Shown: piece by piece, positions 15,701 through 28,400 of the stretch
Layout of the letters: every line of letters begins with the position of its first letter
Position numbering within the stretch: position 1 is the stretch's first letter
From: Auanema rhodensis
Taxonomy: Eukaryota; Nematoda; Chromadorea; Rhabditida; Rhabditidae
Direction: 5' to 3'
Assembly: GCA_964057225.1 (NCBI GenBank)
Contig: OZ059900.1
Span: 13,841,638-13,905,637 of the forward strand
DNA: 64,000 nucleotides
Notes under the pieces: model-generated
Database searches by the model: none
What the model was told of the DNA's origin: nothing
Seen by the model: only the letters and a program-made list of their open reading frames with translations
Position numbers and translations under genes: made by a program

Positions 15701-17309
15701 CCCAATTCTTAACTTTTCATATTTTATTTTGTTTATATCTTTTCCTCCAGCATGCTTTCGTTTTCGTTTAAGTATCGATGATGATTTCCGTAAACCTTCA
15801 TACAAACTGTTTTTTGATTCTCCTACTATTGTTTTGTTTTTTTTATTTTTCATAACTTTTCATAAATTGAAAGCCTTGTAATAATTGAAACATTTGAAAC
15901 TGAGTGTTACCAATGAGCTTCAAGATCGTTCAAGCGTTTCAGCTGTTAGGTAATTTAAAACAGCCTAATTAGTATCAGAAATCAATAGTTACTTCAAGCT
16001 ATTCAACATGTTTCACTTTCCTTGTTTTTTTTTTTGGAGGGTTTAACGCATAATTTCAATGTGCACGTAATACGTTCATGATATTTTTTCGAATAAGTTT
16101 TTTATTTTTAATGAATTAACTTTTTTTATTCGAAAATATAACCAAAGCCATTAAATATTTCATATGGCTTAATTGCGATAAATGTTCGAGAAGAAGTCTA
16201 GGTCTTTTAATGTATTCAAGCACATCAAATAAAATTCTTCTCATCACGTTTTTTTGTGTTGCAATGCGTCAAATATAAGCGTATATAAACATATGATGAA
16301 AATATTAATGATGCAATAGTGAATATGAGCTCACTTAGAAAATGATACTGCAGTTTTATATAAATTAAATATTATTTTTAGATTCAGATGTTTTGCAGAA
16401 ACATTTCTCTATCTATATATTCTTCATAAGTTATGAATAAAAGCATTTCGTTGATATTTTCACACATTTCACGTCTCATTTTACATTAAGAATTAGTGCC
16501 ATTATACTATCTTTCCGCAAAATGCATACACTTTTCCATTTAGCTCACGTGAACTCGTTGAACATAGCCGCCTTAGGGTATAACTCAAGCCATCGCTTTT
16601 CTATTAAGCCGTTCTTTCTAGTACACTCTATTTCTCCACCTCTCCAGAATCCGCTTCTGAGAAATTTGAAAATCTCGACATTCTCCTTCTCTAATTCTAC
16701 TGCGCATGTCCGTTGTTCTCACACACACTCCATAATGCCCATTATTCGTCTTTTTGAAGTTACCCAGCAAGCATCATCAGTCCTTCTTTTAAAGCGAAAA
16801 ATGCAGAAAGCGGAAAAAGGACTTTGTTAAGCAGGGTTTCCATCAGTTATGTCTCTGAGAAATGAAGGATAAGAATAACCTAACCAAATGGAAAATTTAA
16901 AGCCTCATATTCAGTCATACTAATGAAAATTCTAATCTCAGTCATTCGTCAGAACATTTTTCTCTGCATTTCCTTCGATCTCAAAATGTCATTTATCTTT
17001 TCCACATTTTCATTTGAAGTAAAAATTTTTCAAAGCACATTTTCCAAAGCATTGTTGCTGTTTCAGCCAGCTAATACTTTTTAATTATGACAAGTTGCAA
17101 TATTTAGAACTAAAACTTTTCGTCACAACAGTTACCAGCGTTATCGAAAGTTATGTAGTTTTTGTTTTGGTAAGCAAATAGATTTCGACGGATATAGGAT
17201 GTGTCTCCAACTTTAATTATTTATTTTTGTTGTTCAGTTGTACTTTATCATTTTTTTGTTTCTGTTTGACGCCATGATACCATTTCTGATCTTTTTTTCG
17301 GTTCAGACT
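12762..17309. other. Long intergenic region (4.5 kb)
   Basis: AT-rich DNA between dpy-23 and the 7TM receptor. Possible polyadenylation signals (AATAAA) lie near 13180. A 102-codon ORF at 16522-16830 has pyrimidine-biased composition and no recognisable domain or splice context. I see no RNA gene or transposon end. The receptor promoter should lie in the distal part. Confidence 0.45.
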
Positions 17310-18991
17310 ATGACCGAGTTTTTTGAAAATACAACCCTAATCAACGTATCTGAAGAGGAAGTATTATGCGATCAAGAGCCTCATCCCCTAATCAGATCCA
17401 TTTTCATAAGGTTAGTCACATATACCTATCGATCATGAACTTTATGCGTTGTGTCTAGTGTTTTTCAAATACAATTGTATTCTGCTTTCATTTAAGTTGT
17501 GGAACTGTAGTAGCGATTGTTGGATGTTTCGCAAATCTTCTTCTTGTTTATGTTTTTAGCAGCACAAATCGGCGTGTGAGCCCATTTCAGGTACTTATAC
17601 TCATAATCAGGAATAGCAAACAAAAATATCTATATTTATCTTTAAACTATTTATATCAAATAGATTTCTAAATATTATTGTGCTTTTTTAGATTTATTTA
17701 TCTACATTAGACTTTTTGTTCTGTTTGTTATTCATTGTATGTTTCGCGGCTGTACGATTTGCTCAAATGTTCAGGATAGGTAACTATCTGTTTCTGAAAT
17801 CAATAGACATTGCAATTATCTAGAATGGCTTTATGTGATTCTAAAGAATAACAGCGTTTCCCTATATATTTTGAGTAGAATTGTTCAACTAGAAATACCT
17901 TACGTGCTAATTGCGAATACTGCAGATAGGCTTAAATTCTTTGACTTTGCTCGAAATCGGTTAGTTACAAAACATTGAACAGCTATGGCATTTCTGTAAA
18001 TTATTGTAGAAGAATGTTTCAAATTGGTATGATAATTGCAACACAAATAGTTGCCACCTTTGTGCGACTACCTGGCTATTTTGCAATGGAAGTGACAGAT
18101 ATTCCTGGTTGTGAGCTGTTCACTAGCAAAATTTTAACAGCTGTTGAAATGTCCGAAAATTTAATAGATATTTATGTGTGTTTTGATTTGGTTGTTCAGG
18201 TATTTATAGAGAAACATTCAAATAATTATTTTGAAGCTTTTACAGTTTTTTCATTTGTTCGTGTCATTCATAATTCTATGCGTTCTTAATGTCATTGTTG
18301 TTATGAAACTGCATTCATCTCACAAACGTGCTTCAAAGGGAAACACTCATATGAATATTGTCTATGCGGTAATCTAAATGAATAAATTGAGAAACTATAC
18401 TCATATTGTTCAGAAGCAGGAAGATAGAGATGAAGAACAGCGAAAAGAGCTAAAACGCTATAGATTCGCAGTTCATGCTACTATTTGGATTATATCTTCA
18501 TATTTAGCTTGTAACAGCGTCAACTTTGTGCTATATATAATAGAAATCTTCAACAAATCCTCCATACAGGTATGAAGTTATCTCTTTCTATTCAAGAATT
18601 TAAATTAATTCAAATTAAAAAGTAACGACTTTCTTTGTTCTTTTTTTCTTTTTTTCTCAAAATTGTTTCATTTTTCATTCAATTTTTTTTGTTTTTCAAA
18701 ATTTTCTTTATATTATTATGCTTGATTAAAAACAAAACTTAATTAAATTTAATACAGTTGATAGTGGGAGAATGAGTTTTGAATTATGTTTAATGTTTTG
18801 AATGAAACTTCTTTTGTTTTCAGGATAATTTTGGTAATTTCAATGTTTGGTATGTTCTCTTCAGCGACATTGGATCAATATTATTTATTTTCTCGTCAAC
18901 AATTCGTTTATTCATTTTCTATAGATATAATTTGGATGTCAGAGATGAAATTCGTTCGGTACTTGGCTGTACAGCGCAGAAGTATCGGTAA
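17310..18991 (+). CDS. Rhodopsin-class 7TM receptor, FMRFamide/peptide-receptor type
   Basis: Predicted plasma-membrane neuropeptide receptor. Exons 17310-17410, 17497-17590, 17692-17779, 17824-17959, 17983-18199, 18246-18368, 18414-18569 and 18824-18991 give 360 residues. The N-terminus has two N-glycosylation sequons (NTT, NVS). TM1 is GTVVAIVGCFANLLLVYVF with the class-A Asn. TM2 contains LSTLDFLFCLLFIV with the LxxxD pattern. TM3 ends in ADRL, a divergent DRY. An ECL2 Cys (IPGCELF) and TM5-TM7 follow, ending IRLFIFYRYNLDVRDEI. The reading frame between exons 4 and 5 can be kept only by removing 17960-17982 (GTTAGT...AACAG), a 23-nt intron. This is odd: it could be a real ultra-short intron, a sequence error or early decay. 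The ligand is unknown. Confidence 0.75.
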
Positions 18992-19470
18992 GAGAAAATG
19001 AACGGCTGTTCTGTACACTCATATGCACACGTTTGAAAATAAATATAATATGGATCTTCTAAAAATTATTTGTAATTATTATGCTGAATGAAGAATTATT
19101 GTAAATATATGTGTTCACACAAAAAAAATTTTCATTGGCGATGATACAAATGATAAACATTTACAAATATTTGATTATAAATAATATCACAAACATTAGA
19201 GTCACAGAAAAGTACCAATATACAATCAAAAAAAAACAACTAAAATATTTTTGTGGAAATAACCTATACAGCATGACTGTCTGCTTTTTTCAAGTTTACA
19301 GACTGCTGTAAGATATACGGAAATCCACGAAATAAACTAGGACGACAAAAAACAATGAGAATCTTGTAAGAGTGACAGGAATAAGTATGAGGTTTGTTTG
19401 AATATACCTTTTCCGCTTATAATATATAATATCTATCAATTAAATAAAAAACTAATACGCACAACATGTA
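18992..19470. other. Intergenic, convergent 3' flanks
   Basis: 479 bp between the receptor and dpy-22 3' ends. An AAATAAATATAA run near 19038 may be the receptor polyadenylation signal. Otherwise featureless AT-rich DNA. Confidence 0.5.
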
Positions 19471-22400
19471 CTAACTATAAGAATAATTATGCCATGAACC
19501 ATGTCCTTGCGGTTGATAAGGAGGTTGGGGACCAGATGGCGGTTGTTGTTGTTGTTGTTGTTGTTGTTGCTGTTGTTGTTGTTGTTGCTGCTGTTGATGT
19601 TGCTGCTGCTGTGGAGTTGGCTGATACCCTTTCAAGTTTCCAGCGTATGATCCTGCCACTGCTCCTTGAGGTTGAAAATTGGGCTGATTAGGATCGTTCA
19701 TTTCAGAAGTAGGTTGACCATACCCTGAGCGAAATGAATTGGCTGGATTGAAACTCTCCCCACGATTACCTGCTGGAGTAATAATGTTCATCTTTCCAGA
19801 TTGTTCCTGACCACCAGGCTGTGAAGGACCTTTTCCACTTGGCATGGTGTACATGCCACGCTGTTGTGGATGAGATTGCATGGCTCCGCTGGGCATTGAA
19901 ACAGGAGGAGGATTACCTCCACTACCAGCTCGCTTATTCATATAAGCTTCATGATAACTACTTCCCTGTTGTTGAATATTTTGTTGTGGATGTTGAGGAG
20001 GTATTTGAGGGTGTTGAGGTTGATGTTGATGTATTTGATGTTGCTGTTGTTGTGGCGGTTGAGATGGATTTTGTATACCTGAGCCGTATAGTCCAGGCGG
20101 CTGTGCGTTGTGACCATCAACCTGAGATTTAGAATATCGGTTCTCTCCTCCAGATGGGTTTGAACGTACCGGGGGCAATGCTCTGTTGTGACCAGCTGGC
20201 ATTTGTTGGGCATTATGACTGGGATGTCCAGCAGGAGGCATCTGTTGCGGATGCCCTGGATGTTGAGAAGGCTGCATTTGACCAGCGTGATTATTGTGTG
20301 CTGACTGATGTGGCATATGCGCTTGGTGAGGGTTGGGATGTTGAGGAGGTTGATGTTGTTGCGTATGACCTGCATGAGATGGTTGTGGCATTTGTTGTGG
20401 ATGACCACTATTAGGTGCAACTTGCATGTGCCCCCCAAGAGGTTTCTGGAGCTGACCTGGTTGACCGGACGGTAATGTCTGTGACCCTGTTCCATGAGAT
20501 GATCCAGGCAGATGCGGGGCATGACCTAGATGTTGTTGATGAGATGCATGAGCTGGAAGAGTCACACCAGATTGAGCTGATTGTGGATTTCGAACACCGT
20601 GCTGACCTACACCAGGCTGCTGAGTTGATTGAGATTGTTGATGATGTTGTGCTGTCTGTGCTTGAGCTTGCTGTTGTTGTTGCTGAATATGGAGAGCATG
20701 CTGGTTATGCTGCATATGCGCAGGGTGATGAGGTTGCTGTTGTTGCTGTTGTTGCTGTTGCTGTTGCTGTTGTTGCTGTTGTTGTTGTTGTTGCTGTTGT
20801 TGCTGTTGTTGCTGTTGTTGATGTTGTTGCTGTTGTTGCTGCTGCTGCTGTTGCTGAGTGAGAAGTTGATGTGAAGGATGTTGAGTTGGATGGTGCTGCG
20901 GTTGAGAACCCGCAGGTTGAGATTGTTGCAAATGATGAGGGTGTTGCGGGTGTTGAACGAGAGACGGATGTTGCTGTCCTTGAGGCGGTTGTTGCATGTG
21001 GCTATTTGGCATATGCCCTGATTGTTGTCCAGGTGGAACATTTTTCGTAGCTTGTGGATTATGTTGCTGAGAAGATTGTTGATAAACCGTATTAGGATTT
21101 TGTTGCTGTTGTTGCTGCTGTTGTTGTTGGTTTGGAACCATATGAGGGTGTTGTTGCTGCACTTGATGAGCATGATGAGCGTGCCCAGGATTCACTTGCT
21201 GGACAGGCGGATGTTGTTTCTGAGTACTTTGTTGCTGCATAGAATTTTGCACATTGATTATAGGTGGACCTGAACTCATATTACGCTGTTGTTGGCCAGG
21301 ATGCTGAGGTGGGGGTTGTTGCGGATTCTGGCCGTATGGATGAGCTTTTGTAGGTGTTAGATGACTAGCTGCATGTGAATAACCGGGAGGTTGTGGAGGT
21401 TGCTGATGCTGATCAGTTCCAACTTGCGTATTCTTTTGAGGAGATATATGGCGGTTAGGCATGCCGGGCATGTTAGGATTTATTGAGCCGCTGATATCTT
21501 CCCCTTCATGAGCACCATGTTGATATTTAGGTGGAGAATTCATCCTAATACCACTGGCCAAATTAGATCCAGAACTATTGGAGGATCCTTGCGTTCCGGG
21601 AGTATTAGAGTTGGGGCCAGGTCGCATTTGTCTGTTTAGATGAATGTTATAATTAGCTTCCGGATTGAATCCTTGCTGGGGCTGACTACCCTGTTCCTGG
21701 GAAGGCGCATTGAATGGAGGTGGCCCATTATTAGGGAAAGTTCCTTAATTATTGAAAATAAAACATAGACTTAAGTTCATTTGAATAGAGAGAAAGGCAT
21801 GCTATGTACGAATGCATGTGTTAATTGAAATAGGAGTTAGAAAACAAACCTGATTCACCAGGTTTATCAAATAATTTCCTAGCTGGCTGTGGTTGGCCTT
21901 GTGCCGGATACCCTGCTCCTGCCTTTTGATCTGGAACATTTACCTGTACATTATTTCAATATTATGTTTACTACCGTGCTGTTGTTCTCTGACTTCCATT
22001 CGTCTAGTAATAAAGTTATGAACTTTTTCACGAGAAGATGAGGGTAAAGATGCCTGAAAATGCTACTGTAACACAGTAAATATTTGAAAATCAATACCGC
22101 AGGCTGTTGAGCAGTCTGTTGATTATACATCTCATGAGTGTAAATACCCGAACCCGCCTGTCGTTCATTTCCAATACGAGATGGCTGTTGATTATGATAC
22201 GTGTTTGGATGCATCATGCCAGGGTTATCTGATTGCTTTTCAGGTTCACTGCTTTCAGATCCAGTTTTATTGGGTGTTCTATTAATAGGAGGGTTAACAC
22301 CAAAGTTTGGTCCACTGTTTGGTCCCATAGCATTTGGTGTTCCCGTACGACCACCACTTGCCGTGAATGCTGGGTCATGGTGAGATTGAGCCCATCCTGG

Positions 22401-25400
22401 TGGCTGAGAAACATTTGACATCACAGAAGTTGGAGGATTGGCACCTCCGGCAGCTGCGTTATCATGAGGTTTACTCTATAATTTTAACATCAGTATGAAA
22501 ACAGACAAACGAGCGAACCTTTTTTGTTTTGGGAACACCTTGTCTACCTCCTTGGTTCTGATTTATTTGTCGCTTTCTGCCACGACTAGAAGGTGGTCTT
22601 TCTTGACTTCCTCTTGTAGTTTTTGTGTCGGTTACTTCAGTTGGTGTACCAAAGGTTGAGCCGCTCGTATCCATAAGACTTTCGTTGCCGGAAGAACCAG
22701 GAGTTTCCTGCAAAATTTCATCAAATGTTCTGCACAATGAACCACTACCTCTTTTTTTATTTCTGATCTTGATTTTACTGGTGTTTTAGTTGGAGTTGTG
22801 ATTGGCGTTTTCGAAATTTCTGACGAAGTAGTCATAGCAGTGGAGGTCACGATTGAAGTAGTAGCAACTGATGCGGGGATATCTGATGTAGAAGCTGTAG
22901 TCGTCGTCGATGTTGCTGTTGTGGTTGTCGAAGTTGTTGTTGTTGAGCTTTCTTCTGTTTTGGCCGTCTTTTCATCTTTATCCTGTACAAAATAAAAATA
23001 AAAAAATGAAATTGTTAAAATAATTCGAATTACTTTAGCTGGTGATCCTTTTGGAGTATCAATTGTCTTTTCAACATCAGGAGGAGTTAAGAATACGTCA
23101 ACAGGAGAGTCTTGTGTGGTTTGTAACTGTAACACACCTGTGAGAAAATATGATCTAAAGTAAACATACTAATAATGGTCTCTTGCTCTCAAGCTGATGC
23201 TTATGTGCAGCCCATTTCCAAATAGTTTTTTGAATTGGGAATGGAACTCGTTCGTATTTTTGTGGCTAGAAAAAAATTTCTTGTACTCATGAAATTTCAA
23301 TGGGAATGGTACCTGGAACATTGACCAACGCCAACCACCTCTCTGATTAGGATCAGGAATATAACCACAGATAAAATCGTATGCTGTTAATTTGCTGTTA
23401 TCAGCAACTTGCAACGATGGTTTTCCGCTAGTCACAATAGTAGGAGCTTGCAATGATGAGCCCACGACAGTCTTAACAAATTTATGATGAATGCCCACAA
23501 ACTCAGATATACCTTTGTTCCGTGTGGTTCAACAATTGGAATACGATGCACAAATTTGAAAGCAGGGAGATGAGCAACCAAGTCCAAGAAATGTCCAACA
23601 TTTCTACGATCCGTAAGATCTTTCTAAAGACAATATAAATAAAATTTGAATAAACTGATAAACTGCCTTCATTTTCTTCAGAATTGTTGAATAGTATGGG
23701 AAACGTAAACGAGCTTCGTTGTTATCAGTGACACTTGCTTGTTGAGAATCACTATCCAATACAGCCCACATCAGAATTGTAGACAGCTTGTCATAAATTA
23801 TGTCATAGAGTGGTCTTAAAGTTAATAAGAACAATTAGACTTAAAACTTTCAAAAAATCAACCTTTCATTATCTTTACTGATCATTCCACTAAGCAGTAT
23901 TTGGGCCAACAGAATAGCCCAAGCTTCAGCATGAAAAGTAGAGCAAATCTATAATTAAAAGATAACTTTTCAGTCTATTTTAATGTCTTACATGTGGAAG
24001 CATTCTACCAACAAGTATAAGTCGTAGTATGACGCCTTCTTTATACATAGTAAAATTAGGTAATGACATATTAATAAGAGAATTCTGAAAATTGTTTTTG
24101 AGATTAATATTTCTGAAATGTATACCTCTTTTCGCTTCATCACTATATCATTTAACTGTCTGAATATTGATTGTAAAAGATAATCTTTGCTATCTTTTCC
24201 GTATGATCCTCTATCTCTATCAATGCAGTTGAGAATTAAATTCACAAACGGTGGCTGTTGAAGGTACCAAGCGCTAGAATAACTAAAATCAGCTATTCAA
24301 CAAAGTTACGCAACTATCTTCCTACCTTTTTGAGTTTTTATCAAATTCCAATAATATAGCAGCTGCTTTCAAAAATTTGCCAGAAACTGTCATAGGTTGA
24401 AAAGCTGTTGGAACATTTTTAGGTTCGGGACATAATTTTATAAAAATAGGCAAAAGCCAAAAGTTTGTTATATGAGATAAACGGAAGTTATCTTCTCGCT
24501 AAAATTAGAAAAAAAATAGAATATAGATTCATATTGATCATACCGGAGCATTTGTAAGGCAGCAATTACTCTTCATTGCTGTAGTGAAGAGATCGCGTAC
24601 GCTCTTAGCGAACTCTGTCATCAGTGCATCAGCAGCAATGGCACCTTGTTGTTGGTGCTTTTGTGCTCCTTCAGGTGAAATCTGAAAATTAATTAATCTA
24701 TTTTCTGAACAATTTTTGGAATAACATACCTCTTTGATCATTAGTTTGATATCATAAATAGTTGCTCTCATATTCCAAAAATTCATAACACTAAGTAGCT
24801 TATCAATCAAAGCTCTCTTAGAATTACTATTGCAGACAGTTAACTGATTCATAATTTCCTTTTCGCTTCCGCGTCTTATTCCTAGACGTAAAAGTTGTTG
24901 GCCCTACAAAAACATATTATTTCTATCAACAAAACAGAAGAAAAAGCATACCAAACAATTTTGTTTCAATCGTTCATGATTGAAAGCTTCCATGTTATTC
25001 GTCTCTGCAATTTGGTACATTCGATAAGTGACCCATTCTTGCTCAGCTATTGTAATGATAACAGTTTTCAATATTATCATCAAATATTCTCGTCGGTAGA
25101 TGGATGAACCTGTTTCGTTAGTCAATAGGTAGCTGAAAAAAAAGCAATTAAAAACAATCCTCATTACAAGAAAATATATTCATTTCTGGGAAAAAAAAAG
25201 TGCAGTGAAGTGAAACATGAAACACGACACATAAATCACAACACAATACAGAGCACTGTTTGTACAGAAACTTACTTTTTGTCATATACTTCGATATCAA
25301 TTCTGAATTATTAAGAAAATATTGAAATATGCATGTTATATTAATTTTAAGCACAGCGAGAATTCATTTTCATAAATTGTAAAACTAACTCTGCATCTTT

Positions 25401-28400
25401 ATAACGGCAACGAAGAACATCTTGTAAAATGTTGATATTACTCAAAAGAGGAAAAATGATTCGTGACATTTTGGTCCAATGCTGAAGTGCAAGAACTTGT
25501 TCTTCAGATGTTTGTTGTAACGTTTTCATTTTGATCGTATTACCATTATAGTGTGGCGACACTAAAATGACAATTTAAAACATTATATGAATACATTTTC
25601 TTACTTATGAATGGCTCATCAGATTTGGCGCATAGTTTAGAGCAAATTAACAAAGACAAGCAAAGACCAGCCTCATAATCATCGTCTCTCGTGTCTGAAA
25701 CAAAAACTCTATTATTACAATACTACAATAAACATTACATTCTGTCCAAGCATCTTTAGCCATTATAGGTGGAAATACTATGCGTACTAATGAGTCACAT
25801 AGATGGTTAATATTCAACGCATACTTAGCTCCCAAAAGCATGACAAATGTTGATATACCGTAATGCGTGTTGCAGCATTTGACCTGTCAAAAACATCCGT
25901 ATATCAAGAAAACAATTACAATGCAACTCACATCTATATATTCCCTTATTTCTGCATAGCCAGTGCTCAAACTTCCCAAACATAATGATGTAATAGCAGC
26001 AATCCATTCGTCTTTCAATTCCGGAATTTGAGATGTAATATTAGAGCAAAAAGTAGCCAAATCAGATACTTTATCAAAATCTCGGTCTACTTTCTAGAAA
26101 CAAACTTCAATGAATACTCTCAAAGAAAAAAACTAACAGATGCTAAAGTCAAGGCATGTATTACAAATGAATAACGATTTCTCTTTTCCGCAAATGAATT
26201 AATATGCTTTTTATAATCATGATATGAGCATAATCGTCTGAAATTAGAGATCATTAAATCGATAACAATAAACTTTCACTCACAGTGATTTGGATTGAAA
26301 CATATCGAGCATGAATATATCGTTTAAAATAATAGGCTCGTCCATCTCAGAATGAGGACTATACTGATACTTTTGATTTCGTAATGTTACGGTTCCTTTC
26401 AATGCATTGAATTGTTCCTTAAATTACAAAATTAGATAACAACAAATAAAATCAAACGAACATGTCTCCCTTTTAAAGCTTGACGAGTTTCGAACAAAAA
26501 TCTAATAATTGTTTCGGCCCAAGCAGTCCACGGATGGCCTTCCGCATACATGATTTTATAAACAATTTTAAACATTCTAAAATTTTCATGATATTATTAA
26601 AAAATAGGTGCATATCCTCACAAATTATATATTGTTGCAGCATATCCACTATGTATAAAATATAACCAGTGTTTTGACAAATAGCCAACAAACGAGAAGC
26701 AAAGTTGGCAAGAGATCGCTCCCGGAATAACATCCGTTCCATAACCACGTACTGCTCTTTCTACTTCAGGAAGCATTGGAAGCATCTAAGAAACTCGAAT
26801 TTGAAAAAAAAAATTGTAATTTGTTGTACCATCAGAGCAAATTCAATGATTCCAAATAAGTACTTAGATTCTTCGTACATTATACAGACAAACTCAATAC
26901 AATCAGGAGTTGGTAGAGTATTCATTTCTTCATCAATGAAGCTTTTCACAGCACTACATAAATCCTTACAGCACCAACCACACATAACAGCTTGGTCATG
27001 GTAGGTATGTTTTCTGTAAACAATCAACAACTGAACAGTTTTGAATGAGTATTCATACCTATATCTACTGAGAAGCTCATCCACCTTGTGTGCATTGAAT
27101 CTCTTAGGTAATCTTATTTGGTCCTCATCATCATAGAAAGAGTAATGAGCTTTCTTTTGCCACAATTTACAAATTTCTTTTGCAATTTTCCTTAGCTCCA
27201 CACGATGACTCTCGCGATCATCTTCCATGCCATAAAGAAACAGAGTTCGTTGGGTTTCTTCTGCATAAAACTCTTCAGTTTGAGGTAATGCAACCTTCAA
27301 TCAAAACGTTATAAAACTCAAAAAAATAAAAATGAAAATGAACCTGAATCAGCATTCTATGCTTATACCACATGTTTGGTGGATCGGCTTGAAGCGGACG
27401 TTCATTTCTCATGATAGGTTTTGGAAAAATCAAAGGCATTGTCTCCTTTAATGGTGGATTAAACGAATCAAAATGAATACTAGGCTTTTCCTCTTCGTCC
27501 TCTTCTTCTTTAATTGTCATCTAAATTGTTCAATGTCATTTGATAGATTCGAATAAAAAAACTTTTTCTTCTTCCATTTTCACATCGCTCTTAACAAATC
27601 CTTCATAACTTCTGAATATGGGCATCAAATAATTGCATTCAGCATTAGCGATCATGGTTTTCACAAACCAATCGTGACTGAATAATTCGATACGCATCAT
27701 TTCGTTTATAAGCAACATTAAGTTATCAAATTCATGCTCATAATGTTCGGAGCCAGGCTGAAAACGTTAAATTGCAAAAACTTATATTTTCATATTCTTA
27801 CGATAGGAGCTTCCGACATCCAGTAAATTTCAATCAAATCAAGCATTGTTAATCCACGGAAGTTATTCGTCTCGTTTACCTCCAAATATCTACCGATAAC
27901 CTAAAATCAATTAAGTAAATGAATTTTCAATTCAGAAAATAGTAGAAACCAACCAAAGCAGCCACAGCCCCACGATATGTTCCTTCTCTATGATATGAAA
28001 CAGCCCATTGCATTATAATTTTGATTCTTAAGATTATATCTTTTGGCTTCATATTTTTCGAAAAATTCCATATGGCAGAAGCAATGGTATCGATAGCTTT
28101 AGGATGAAATAGATCAGTAGAATCAAGATTATTCAGAATATCCAAACAATCCCCAATTTGTCTTGCTAAAAATAAAAAAAATAAAGAGAACTCATTATCG
28201 CGAATTACAAAAAACAGCAAGATTATCTTCTTCTACATTCCACTGATCCCTGATTGCTTTACTCCTCCTTTTGATATCAACACTAACAACATCAAAAATG
28301 CGAGAGCAAGATTCCTTGACTTAAATTAAAATGTTAGTATATAAACCAATTTAAAGTTTAAAAGAAAAACTAACCTTTTCCATCCCTCTTGATCAAAGAA

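Noticed and set aside
16522-16830. 102-codon + strand ORF in the dpy-23/receptor intergenic region
   Set aside because: Biased, pyrimidine-rich composition, no domain, no signal peptide that makes sense, no flanking splice context.
20415-21273. Long + strand ORFs rich in Val/Ala or Leu across the dpy-22 3' region
   Set aside because: They are antisense readings of CAG/CAA glutamine codons; composition explains them and no splice or domain evidence exists.
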